Source: JACJYE01 sp964432875
Lineage (GTDB): Bacteria; Bacteroidota; Bacteroidia; Chitinophagales; Saprospiraceae
Reading direction: 5' to 3'
Length of the DNA: 33,027 nucleotides
Assembly (NCBI GenBank): GCA_964432875.1
Contig: CAYSPJ010000053.1
Location: 1 to 33,027, forward strand
Part shown: positions 1 through 7,831 of the stretch, piece by piece
Layout of the letters: every line of letters starts with the position of its first letter
Numbering within the stretch: position 1 is the stretch's first letter
Notes under the pieces: generated by a model
Seen by the model: only the letters and a program-made list of their open reading frames with translations
Databases searched by the model: none
Told to the model about the DNA's origin: nothing
Translations under genes and position numbers: made by a program

Positions 1-60
1 GTCGGTCTCTTTGAACTTCGCGTCGGTTTCCTTTTGGCTGAAGATGAGCTCGGCCAACAA
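1..60 (-). CDS. Left-edge fragment of a possible polar, coiled-coil-type protein (partial)
   Basis: Read on the minus strand, this frame gives a charged stretch that includes LLAELIFSQKETDAKFKETD and runs off the left end of the window. Short 'QKETD.KFKETD' heptad-like repeats are common in Bacteroidota proteins that end in a PD-(D/E)XK nuclease domain, so this could be the N-terminal part of one. The open frame extends back to a stop codon at about position 118, but there is no in-frame ATG. The only plausible starts are TTG codons at 58-60 and 55-57. The true start is therefore uncertain and the gene may be broken. Only about 20 codons are visible, so the function cannot be assigned. Confidence 0.3.
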   Translation of the reverse strand, partial: MLAELIFSQKETDAKFKETD

Positions 61-218
61 CTGCTTGAGGTCTTTATCTCTATTTCTACATTCATCGGTG
101 GAGCATTTTTTTGCTTAACGACTTAGCGCGACAAAAGGTTTCTCAGTTTAGGAGGGTGCCCCTGTTACTTACGAGTCAAATATCCAGACCTGTCAACCCA
201 AAATTTGTGAATCCTGAC

Positions 219-252
219 TTGGCAGGCCATAGCCACAAAACCCTTATCTTTG
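219..252 (+). promoter_or_regulatory. Bacteroidota-type promoter for the AAA/PD-(D/E)XK gene
   Basis: The box TATCTTTG at 245-252 matches the Bacteroidota -7 consensus TAnnTTTG exactly, and a TTG lies 23 nt upstream at 219-221. Transcription would start roughly 5-8 nt after the box, only a few bases before the candidate start codons at 262 and 271. The mRNA would have almost no leader. Confidence 0.5.
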
Positions 253-270
253 TGCCAAACCATGTGTGCC

Positions 271-1950
271 ATGCCCAAACTTTCGCCCCTAGGCTTGTCC
301 GACTTCAAGGAAATCATAGCAGACAACCGCTACTATGTGGACAAGACTGCCATGATTCGCGCGGTCTGGGAAGGGAGCAAAGTACAGCTCTACTGCCGCC
401 CCCGCCGCTTCGGTAAGACGCTGAACCTCTCGATGTTGCGCTACTTCTTCGACATCGAGGAGGATGGCAAGCATCTATTCGAGGGGCTAGCCGTGGCCGA
501 AGATGCGGAGACCATGGCCAAGCACCAAGGCAAGTACCCGGTCATGAATTTGTCGTTCAAGGACGAGAAGGCCGATGACTATCCGGCAGCGCTCAGGGGC
601 ATGGCGCAGCTCCTGCACCGGGAGTGGGCGCGGCACGGTGCCCTCGCTGGTACGCCTGGTTACGATAAGCGGCTAGCGCTGATGGCAGCTTCGATAGATT
701 CTGGCGAGATTAGGGAAGACCTCTTCTGGTCCTCCTTGCTGGAGCTGAGCGAGCTGCTACACGGCCACTACGCTGCCCCGGTTGTGCTGCTCATCGACGA
801 GTACGACACGCCCCTGCTGCAAGCCTGGCTCAAAGGCTACTACGACAAGATGGTCAGCTTCATGCGCCGCCTCTTCGGCACGGGCCTCAAGGACAATAAG
901 GTGCTCTACAAGGGTGTGCTCTCTGGCATACTGCGCGTAGCCAAGGAGAGCTTGTTCAGCGGGCTGAACAATTTCGATTCCTCAGCGGGTCTTGAGCTGG
1001 ACGACTTCTGCGATAAATTTGGCTTCACGGAGGCAGAGGTAGCCTCCCTGCTCGCCCACAATGGCCTCAACGGCCGCGAAATGGACGATGTGCGGGCTTG
1101 GTACGATGGCTACCGCTACGGCGGCATCCCTATCTACAACCCTTGGTCTATCCTTCAGTACGCCTTTGCCAAGCAGCCTAGCTTGAACCCCTACTGGGTA
1201 AATACCGGCGGCCACGACCTGCTCAAGCGCCTGTTCTTTGACCGGGAAGCGGATATCAAGCCCAGCTTGGAGATGCTGATGCGCGGCCAGGCCTTTTATG
1301 CCTATCTGGACGAGTTCCTCACCTTTCGCGGCCTGGAGACCAACCCCAACACGGTGCTCAGCCTGCTCTACTTCGCTGGCTATGTGCGGGCCGGGGAAAA
1401 GCAGACCGTAGATTACCTGGCCCACCACGAACTGTCCATCCCCAACCGGGAAGTATGGCTGGCCTACCGGGAAACCCTTATGGCGTGGTTCCGTGAAGAC
1501 CTCGGCAGCACTTTCAACGACCCGCTCTTGGAGTCCCTTACCACCGGCGACGTCCTGTCTTTTGGCGACATCTTGTCCGATTTTGTCCTGCGCGTGTTCA
1601 GCTATTACGATACGGGCAAGAATCAAGCGGAGCATTTCTACCACGCCTTCCTCTTGGGCCTCATCGCCCGCTTGGACAGCCGCTACCGCATCCGCTCCAA
1701 TGCCGAGAGCGGCTTGGGCCGCTACGACATCTGCCTCATCCCTAAGGACACCTCCAAAAAGGGCATCGTCCTGGAAATCAAAGCCCCTCGCCTGGGCCGC
1801 AAAGAGACCTTGGAGCAGTGCCTGGCGGCTGCCCGCGAGCAGCTCGAAGCCCGCAAGTACGATACCGAGCTGACCGCTGCTGGCGTGGCGGACGTGCTGT
1901 GCTTGGCCATCGCGGTAGTGGGCAAGGAGGTGCTGGTGGAGGAGGTTTAG
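271..1950 (+). CDS. AAA-ATPase-like / PD-(D/E)XK nuclease superfamily protein
   Basis: This 559-residue protein has the two-domain layout of the AAA-ATPase-like (PF09820) plus DUF1703 (PF08011) family. The N-terminus (LSPLGLSDFKEII, then YYVDKTAMI) is the family signature. RPRRFGKT is the P-loop and VVLLIDEYDTPLL the Walker B strand. The C-terminus carries a PD-(D/E)XK nuclease core: D486 in RYDICL, E502-x-K504 in VLEIKA, and a following Gln in AREQLE. The family is multicopy in Bacteroidota and its function is not established; defence or mobile-element roles are often suggested. The frame is open from a TTG at 250, but family alignment favours ATG 271 (ATG 262 is the alternative). No partner gene is obvious apart from the edge fragment on the other strand. 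Confidence 0.85.
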   Translation: MPKLSPLGLSDFKEIIADNRYYVDKTAMIRAVWEGSKVQLYCRPRRFGKTLNLSMLRYFFDIEEDGKHLFEGLAVAEDAETMAKHQGKYPVMNLSFKDEKADDYPAALRGMAQLLHREWARHGALAGTPGYDKRLALMAASIDSGEIREDLFWSSLLELSELLHGHYAAPVVLLIDEYDTPLLQAWLKGYYDKMVSFMRRLFGTGLKDNKVLYKGVLSGILRVAKESLFSGLNNFDSSAGLELDDFCDKFGFTEAEVASLLAHNGLNGREMDDVRAWYDGYRYGGIPIYNPWSILQYAFAKQPSLNPYWVNTGGHDLLKRLFFDREADIKPSLEMLMRGQAFYAYLDEFLTFRGLETNPNTVLSLLYFAGYVRAGEKQTVDYLAHHELSIPNREVWLAYRETLMAWFREDLGSTFNDPLLESLTTGDVLSFGDILSDFVLRVFSYYDTGKNQAEHFYHAFLLGLIARLDSRYRIRSNAESGLGRYDICLIPKDTSKKGIVLEIKAPRLGRKETLEQCLAAAREQLEARKYDTELTAAGVADVLCLAIAVVGKEVLVEEV

Positions 1951-1999
1951 GCAGGCTCCGAATAATCTACGCCGGGCACTGAAATTCCCGACCATCTCC

Positions 2000-2007
2000 T
2001 ATCTTTG
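2000..2007 (+). promoter_or_regulatory. TAnnTTTG promoter box upstream of the Asp-box protein
   Basis: TATCTTTG is an exact match to the Bacteroidota -7 consensus, 52 nt before the ATG at 2060. I do not see a good TTG -33 element 19-23 nt upstream, so the call rests on the -7 box and its intergenic position. Confidence 0.4.
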
Positions 2008-2059
2008 CGCCTATTGCCCCGTAGAAGCCGATTTTTATAGTGGTTCAAAAAACAAAAGC

Positions 2060-5000
2060 ATGAAAAAACTCGCTTTGCTTTGCCTGTTGGCAAGCCTCCT
2101 GTCTTGGCCGATCGCGGCCCAAAAAGCACGGCCTGCGGCGGCTGAAGCCGCCAGCCCTGCCTTCGACGCCTCGCGATACGAAGGCCTCAACTGGCGCAAT
2201 ATCGGCCCCTTCCGCGGCGGCCGCTCCGGCGCGGTTTCCGGCGTCGTCGGCAACAGCCAGCTCTACTACGTGGGCTATACCGGGGGCGGCTTGTGGAAAA
2301 CCGAAAACGCGGGCATCTCCTGGGCCAACATTTCTGACAAATATTTCAAGACCGGCTCGGTGGGCGATGTAGCAGTGAGCGAATCCGACCCGAACGTGAT
2401 TTACGTGGGCATGGGCGAGCACGCCATCCGCGGGGTGATGACCAGCTATGGCGACGGGGTCTATAAATCGGTGGACGGCGGCCAGACCTGGCAGCACCTC
2501 GGCTTGGAAAAGACCCGCCATATCTCGGATGTGATCATCCACCCCACCAACCCCGATATCGTGTATCTGGCCGCTCAGGGCGCCGCCCACGGGCCCAATC
2601 CGGAGCGCGGCATCTATAAAAGCGTGGACGGCGGGAAGAATTGGAAGAAAGTGCTCTACGTCGATGAAAACACCGGCGCCTCCTCCCTGAGCATGGACCT
2701 TACCAACCCCCGCATCCTCTACGCCGCCACCTGGGAGTATCGCCGCCTGCCCTGGCAGGTACAAAGCGGCGGCCCCGGCTGCGGCGTCTGGAAATCGGTG
2801 GACGGCGGCGAGACCTGGAGCAAGATCAATGAAGGCTTGCCGGAAAAAATGGGCAAAATCGGGCTGAGCGTCTCGCGCGCCAACCCTCAGCGCGTTTATG
2901 CCATCGTCGAAGCCGAGAAGTCCAAAGCCGGCCTCTATCGCTCGGATGACGGCGGGCGCAAGTGGGCCCACCTGACCAACGATCAGACCCTCACCGCCCG
3001 CTCCTGGTACTACATGGAAATCCTGGCCGACCCCACCAACGCCGATGTGGTCTATGTGCTGAATGCCCCGCTGATGAAGTCCATCGACGGCGGCAAGACC
3101 TTCAGCCGCATCGCCGTGCGGCATGGCGACACCCACGACTTGTGGATCAACCCCCAGAACTCCAATAACCTCATCCTGGGCGACGATGGCGGGGGGGAGA
3201 TCACCTTCGATGGCGGCAAGAGTTGGTCCATCCAGGACAACCAGCCCACCGCTCAATTCTACCGCGTCATCACCGATGAGGCTTTCCCCTACAAGGTCTA
3301 TGGCGGGCAGCAAGACAACACTTCCGTCGTCCTCGCCAGCCGCAACAACTACATCGGCCTAACCGAAAAAGACTGGGTATTCGGCCCCGGCTGTGAATGT
3401 GCCTTCGTGGCCTTCGACCCCAAAAACCCGGTGCTCCTCTACGGCGGCTGCTACCAGGGCAATATCGATGTGCTGGATACCCGCACCGGGCATACCAAGG
3501 ACATCCGGCAATACCCCGCCAACGTGCTGGCCTACGAGGCCAAAGACATGAAGTACCGCTTCAACTGGAATGCCCCGATCGTGGCTTCGCCCCACGATTA
3601 CAGCACCATCTACCACGCGGCTAACGTCTTGTTCAAAACCGCCGATGGCGGGCAATCCTGGGAGGTAATCAGCTCCGACTTGACCCGCAACGACAAGAGC
3701 AAGCAGGGCCCGGGCGGCGCGCCACTCACCAACGAAGGCGCGGGCGGGGAAAATTACAACACCATCAGCTACGTAATCGAATCTAGTCATGAAAAAGGCA
3801 CCATCTATACTGCGAGCGATTGCGGCCTGGTCCACCTCACCCGCAATGGCGGCCAGAACTGGCGAAACATCACGCCCATTGGCATGCCGGAAAGCCTGAT
3901 CCATTCCATCGAAGTATCGCCCCACGAGCCGGGCACCGCCTATTTCTCGGCCACGCGCTACAAGTTCAACGACTTCCGCAGCATGAGTTATAAGACGACG
4001 GACTACGGCAAGAGCTGGACGCCCATCAACAACGGCATCGCTGCCGATGATTTCATCCGCGTCATCCGCGAAGACCGCAAGGCCAAAGGGCTGCTCTACG
4101 CCGGTTCCGAAAGGGGGTTCTATGTCTCCTTTAATGGGGGCGGCAACTGGCACCAACTCCAACTGAACCTGCCGGTGGTGCCGATTACCGATATGACCAT
4201 CGCCGACAACGACCTGGTGATCTCCACCGCCGGGCGCGCGTTCTGGATCTTGGACGACCTCAGCGCCCTCCAGCAATCCCGGGGGGCATTCAGCGAGCTT
4301 AAGCTGTACCAGCCCAAGCCCACCTACCGCTACGAATCGTACGTGCCTTCCTGGATGGACGTGCCGCCGGGCGTGGGCGAAAACCCGAAGGCCGGGGTCA
4401 TCCTCGACTACTACCTGCCCACTGCGGCAGACAGCACCCAGATCGCCACCCTGGAAATCCTCGGCCGCGACGGCCAGGTCATCCGCGCCTATAGCAGCCA
4501 AAAAGATGAAAGCATCAAACCCTATCCGGGAGGCCCTCCGGCACCGCAGGCCATCCCGGCCAAGGCCGGCCTGAACCGCTTCGCCTGGGATTTCCGCGGC
4601 GTGGCCCTGCCCGATATCCCCAATGCCTTCGTCTATGGCGATTACCGTGGCCACCGCGTCGCCCCCGGCCGCTACCAAGCCCGCTTGAGCTTCCAAGGGC
4701 AGGTTGTTGAAACGGAGCTCGAAATCATTTCCGACCCCAACTTATCCGGCGTCACACCCCAGGATTGGGAAGCACAGCAGGCCTTCCTGGGGCAAGCGGC
4801 AGCTTCCATCACCGCCATCCATGAGGCGGTCAACCACTTGCGCAGCGTGAAAAAACAACTCGAACACTACAATGGGCTGCTGAAAGAACGCCCGCAGGCC
4901 AAAGCCCTCTACGAGTCTGGGCAGGCGCTGGGCAAAAAGATGGAGGAATGGGAGTCCAAGCTGGTGGAAACCCGCCAGGCCAACTTTCAGGATGTCATCA

Positions 5001-5218
5001 ATTTTCCCAGCCAGCTCAACGCCCAATACTTCGACCTGCGCTACGCGGCCGACACCCACGACCCGCGCCTCACCCACGGCATCCGCGCACGCTTTGCCGA
5101 CCTGGAAAAGGAATGGGCCCAGCACCAGGCGGCCATGAAGGCGCTGCTGGATACGGACGTCGTGCAGTACAATGCGCAGTATAAGGCCCTGGATTTGCCG
5201 GCGCTGTTGGTGGAGTAA
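2060..5218 (+). CDS. Secreted Asp-box beta-propeller protein (VPS10/sortilin-like, 'glycosyl hydrolase'-annotated family)
   Basis: This is a 1052-residue exported protein with a clear signal peptide (MKKLALLCLLASLLSWPIAAQ). After WRNIGPFRGGRSG come about ten Asp-box/BNR motifs, including YKSVDGGQTW, YKSVDGGKNW, WKSVDGGETW, YRSDDGGRKW, FKTADGGQSW, YKTTDYGKSW and FNGGGNW. These build one or two beta-propellers over roughly residues 30-730. The last 300 residues are a different, helix-rich region (for example AAASITAIHEAVNHLRSVKKQ) with no type IX sorting signature at the end. Relatives are annotated as VPS10-domain proteins or glycosyl hydrolases, but no glycosidase catalytic pair is evident, so enzymatic activity is not established. 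A periplasmic or cell-surface location is inferred. A strong inverted repeat follows the stop codon, suggesting a single-gene transcript. Confidence 0.88.
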   Translation: MKKLALLCLLASLLSWPIAAQKARPAAAEAASPAFDASRYEGLNWRNIGPFRGGRSGAVSGVVGNSQLYYVGYTGGGLWKTENAGISWANISDKYFKTGSVGDVAVSESDPNVIYVGMGEHAIRGVMTSYGDGVYKSVDGGQTWQHLGLEKTRHISDVIIHPTNPDIVYLAAQGAAHGPNPERGIYKSVDGGKNWKKVLYVDENTGASSLSMDLTNPRILYAATWEYRRLPWQVQSGGPGCGVWKSVDGGETWSKINEGLPEKMGKIGLSVSRANPQRVYAIVEAEKSKAGLYRSDDGGRKWAHLTNDQTLTARSWYYMEILADPTNADVVYVLNAPLMKSIDGGKTFSRIAVRHGDTHDLWINPQNSNNLILGDDGGGEITFDGGKSWSIQDNQPTAQFYRVITDEAFPYKVYGGQQDNTSVVLASRNNYIGLTEKDWVFGPGCECAFVAFDPKNPVLLYGGCYQGNIDVLDTRTGHTKDIRQYPANVLAYEAKDMKYRFNWNAPIVASPHDYSTIYHAANVLFKTADGGQSWEVISSDLTRNDKSKQGPGGAPLTNEGAGGENYNTISYVIESSHEKGTIYTASDCGLVHLTRNGGQNWRNITPIGMPESLIHSIEVSPHEPGTAYFSATRYKFNDFRSMSYKTTDYGKSWTPINNGIAADDFIRVIREDRKAKGLLYAGSERGFYVSFNGGGNWHQLQLNLPVVPITDMTIADNDLVISTAGRAFWILDDLSALQQSRGAFSELKLYQPKPTYRYESYVPSWMDVPPGVGENPKAGVILDYYLPTAADSTQIATLEILGRDGQVIRAYSSQKDESIKPYPGGPPAPQAIPAKAGLNRFAWDFRGVALPDIPNAFVYGDYRGHRVAPGRYQARLSFQGQVVETELEIISDPNLSGVTPQDWEAQQAFLGQAAASITAIHEAVNHLRSVKKQLEHYNGLLKERPQAKALYESGQALGKKMEEWESKLVETRQANFQDVINFPSQLNAQYFDLRYAADTHDPRLTHGIRARFADLEKEWAQHQAAMKALLDTDVVQYNAQYKALDLPALLVE

Positions 5219-5225
5219 ATATAGC

Positions 5226-5269
5226 ACTTTCGGGAAGCTAGCCGCGCCCCTCCCTGGCTTCCCGAAAGT
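5226..5269 (+). terminator. Perfect 13-bp inverted repeat, likely transcription terminator
   Basis: ACTTTCGGGAAGC (5226-5238) and GCTTCCCGAAAGT (5257-5269) are perfect inverted copies around an 18-nt loop, seven bases after the stop at 5218. Only a short T-rich stretch follows (TTGTT), so termination efficiency is uncertain. The position between two separately functioning genes fits a terminator. Confidence 0.6.
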
Positions 5270-5325
5270 TGTTCGGAGATGCTAGTGCTATTGACTGTAA
5301 GCACCAAGTAAAAACTTCCATTGCA

Positions 5326-7830
5326 ATGGAAACTGAACGTATCGCTTTTGACGAAAGCCACGTGCTTCACGAGCTTAAACATTACCTGCCCGCGCAAGCC
5401 CCGCTCAAAGACTTTGTACATCATAACACTTTGCACGCTTTTCAGCATCTCCGCTTCCACGATGGGCTGGAGCAAGCTTCGGCTTTGTTTGGTTACAAGG
5501 TATATCTGAGCCTGGAGGAGTACCGGGCTTTATACAAGGCTCAAAAAATCAGCCGTGCAGCGCTGGAGTGGGTCATCGCGGAGCAGAAAGGGGCGGATGT
5601 GGCAGAACAGTGGGAAGGTAAGCTGCTCCAGGAGCATTACAATACGACGCTGACAGCCAGAGTAGGCTCACTGAGGAACCAGTGGAAGGCTTTATACCAA
5701 ATCAACCTGGATAAGGAAACCCACCCGCTGTTATTCCGCTTGACACGCAGTTATCTGGACCAGGGCATTGCTATTTGGAAGTTCCCCGTAAGGGAGAAGG
5801 GCTTTCTTTCCGCGGTGCGTACGCTAGAACGCCACAGTTTTATCAGCCTCTTCAAGCGCCCGCAGGCGCGCCGCTTGCTGCTGGACACGCGCTCGGGCAT
5901 CAAGCAGTTATTGGATATCCTGGTCGGGGAGGAAAGCTACTACGAACAATATTTATTCGACCAGCAGTTTGCCCATCCAGGCTGGTCGGGCATGGCGGCA
6001 GTGCTGGAAAGCAAACCAGAAGCGCTGCTTGACCAGCGCCCCATGAGCCTGCACGACTTCATCATGCTGGAGCTGCTGTTGGAGATTGATACGCTGGACG
6101 CAAAATTTGGTGAAAGCTGGCCCCCCTTGGCTCAAAAGCTGGATGCCCCTCCGCTACCCTACTTTGCCAGCCTGGAGCACCGGGAAGTCTTTGAGGTTTA
6201 TGCCTTGTGGCAGGAGGCAATGGAATGGTCTTACTACGACCAGGTATTGCGAGGTATGCAAATGAGCAACAAAGACCAGGATGCGGACGTAGGGCCGGAC
6301 AGTTTTCAAGCGCTCTTTTGCATTGACGATCGGAGTTGCTCCCTGCGGAGGTACGTCGAGCAGTTTGCCCCCGGTAGCCAGACCTTTGGCACGGCCGGTT
6401 TTTTCAACCTGGCTTTTTATTTTCAACCCGAACACGGCAAGTTTTATACTAAAGCTTGCCCGGCCCCTGTGCAGCCGGAGCATCTGATCAAGGAGTATGA
6501 GGCCAGGAAGCGCCATGATAAGGAACGGCACTTTAGCAAGCACACCTCAGGCATCGTAGGCGGGTGGCTGATCTCTCAGACCATGGGCTTTTGGTCGGCG
6601 CTGAAAATGGCCCGTAGCATTTTCATGCCGACGGAGACGCCCTTCATGGTGTCCTCCTTCCAGCACATCGATCCCACGGGTAAGCTCCAGGTAGAGTGCA
6701 AACAGCCCGAGCGCCATACCCATGGGCTACAGCTTGGCTTTACGGTGCCCGAAATGGCTGAGCGAATCGAAGGGCTGTTGCGGAGTATCGGGCTGGTGCG
6801 AGGTTTTGCGCCGATTGTCTATCTGATTGGGCACGGGGCCAGCAGCGTCAACAACACTTATTATGCTGGCTACGACTGTGGCGCTTGCAGCGGGCGGGCA
6901 GGTTCTCCCAATGCCCGTGCTGCCGCTTACATGGCCAACCATCCTGAAGTGCGAGCCTTGCTCCGGGAAAGAGGGATAGACATACCTGCCAACACTCAAT
7001 TTCTGGGAGCGCTGCACGACACGACCCGCGACGAGATCGCTTTCTACGATGAACACAAGCTGAGCACCGAAAACACCCGCTTGCATCAGGATAATGCCAT
7101 GGTTTTCGGCAAGGCGCTCGCTTATAACGCCAAAGAACGCGCCAGGCGGTTCTGGCTTATGGACATCAAGGATGATGCCCGCCGCATCCATGAAAAAGTC
7201 AAGCTGAGGTCTTTGTCGCTATTTGAGCCGCGTCCCGAATGGAACCACGCCACCAACGCCCTCTGCATCGTCGGCCGGCGTGCGACGAACAAGCACTTGT
7301 TTTTAGACCGGCGAGCTTTCCTGAATTCCTATGATTATCGCACTGACCCTGATGGCCGACAGCTGCTCAGCATCATGAAGGCGGTAGCACCGGTATGCGG
7401 GGGGATCAATCTGGAGTATTATTTCTCCAGGGTAGACAATTACCGCCTGGGGGCCGGCACCAAGCTTCCTCACAACGTGGTGGGGCTGATTGGGCTTGCC
7501 AATGGCGTGGAGGGCGATCTTCGCCCCGGCCTGCCCCGCCAGATGGTCAATATCCACGACCCCTTACGGCTGCTGGTGATGGTCGAACATTTCCCGGAGG
7601 CGCTACTGGAAGTTATCCGGCAAGATGAGCCTACCTATGAATGGTTTAAGCATGGATGGATTCACCTAGTGGCGATACAGCCAGAAAGCAAGGAGATTTT
7701 TTATTTTAAAGATGGCCGCTTTATACCTTATCGCCCCTTCACCCGCGAGGTGGAGGTGGCCGAAGACCTGGAAGCGATTATCGAATCTTCAGGAAGCAAC
7801 CTTCCCGTTTATCGCTTAAAATGGAGCTAA
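5326..7830 (+). CDS. dabA: DabA, carbonic-anhydrase-like subunit of the DAB inorganic carbon transporter (DUF2309/UPF0753)
   Basis: This 834-residue protein belongs to the DabA (formerly DUF2309) family. DabA couples with the membrane subunit DabB to take up inorganic carbon by energy-driven, one-way CO2 hydration. The zinc site of the family is complete: C332 and D334 in CIDDRS, H503 in LIGHGAS and C518 in YDCGAC. Their spacing agrees with the characterised Halothiobacillus protein (two residues between Cys and Asp positions, 15 between His and the second Cys). The N-terminus (HVLHELKHYLPAQAPLKDFVHHNTLHAF) is also typical. The frame is open from a TTG at 5269, but ATG 5326 is the natural start because the earlier part overlaps the terminator. 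dabB begins one base after the stop, so the two are co-transcribed and probably translationally coupled. It is a peripheral protein on the cytoplasmic face. Confidence 0.93.
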   Translation: METERIAFDESHVLHELKHYLPAQAPLKDFVHHNTLHAFQHLRFHDGLEQASALFGYKVYLSLEEYRALYKAQKISRAALEWVIAEQKGADVAEQWEGKLLQEHYNTTLTARVGSLRNQWKALYQINLDKETHPLLFRLTRSYLDQGIAIWKFPVREKGFLSAVRTLERHSFISLFKRPQARRLLLDTRSGIKQLLDILVGEESYYEQYLFDQQFAHPGWSGMAAVLESKPEALLDQRPMSLHDFIMLELLLEIDTLDAKFGESWPPLAQKLDAPPLPYFASLEHREVFEVYALWQEAMEWSYYDQVLRGMQMSNKDQDADVGPDSFQALFCIDDRSCSLRRYVEQFAPGSQTFGTAGFFNLAFYFQPEHGKFYTKACPAPVQPEHLIKEYEARKRHDKERHFSKHTSGIVGGWLISQTMGFWSALKMARSIFMPTETPFMVSSFQHIDPTGKLQVECKQPERHTHGLQLGFTVPEMAERIEGLLRSIGLVRGFAPIVYLIGHGASSVNNTYYAGYDCGACSGRAGSPNARAAAYMANHPEVRALLRERGIDIPANTQFLGALHDTTRDEIAFYDEHKLSTENTRLHQDNAMVFGKALAYNAKERARRFWLMDIKDDARRIHEKVKLRSLSLFEPRPEWNHATNALCIVGRRATNKHLFLDRRAFLNSYDYRTDPDGRQLLSIMKAVAPVCGGINLEYYFSRVDNYRLGAGTKLPHNVVGLIGLANGVEGDLRPGLPRQMVNIHDPLRLLVMVEHFPEALLEVIRQDEPTYEWFKHGWIHLVAIQPESKEIFYFKDGRFIPYRPFTREVEVAEDLEAIIESSGSNLPVYRLKWS

Positions 7831-7831
7831 A

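Noticed and set aside
982..1995. 337-codon minus-strand frame opposite the AAA/PD-(D/E)XK gene
   Set aside because: Antisense shadow of a gene with recognisable P-loop and nuclease motifs; no homology or start signal.
2045..4696. Two long minus-strand frames (2045-3313 and 3359-4696) opposite the Asp-box protein
   Set aside because: They are mirror frames of a clearly coding, repeat-containing gene; their Gly/Val/Ala-rich translations resemble no protein family.
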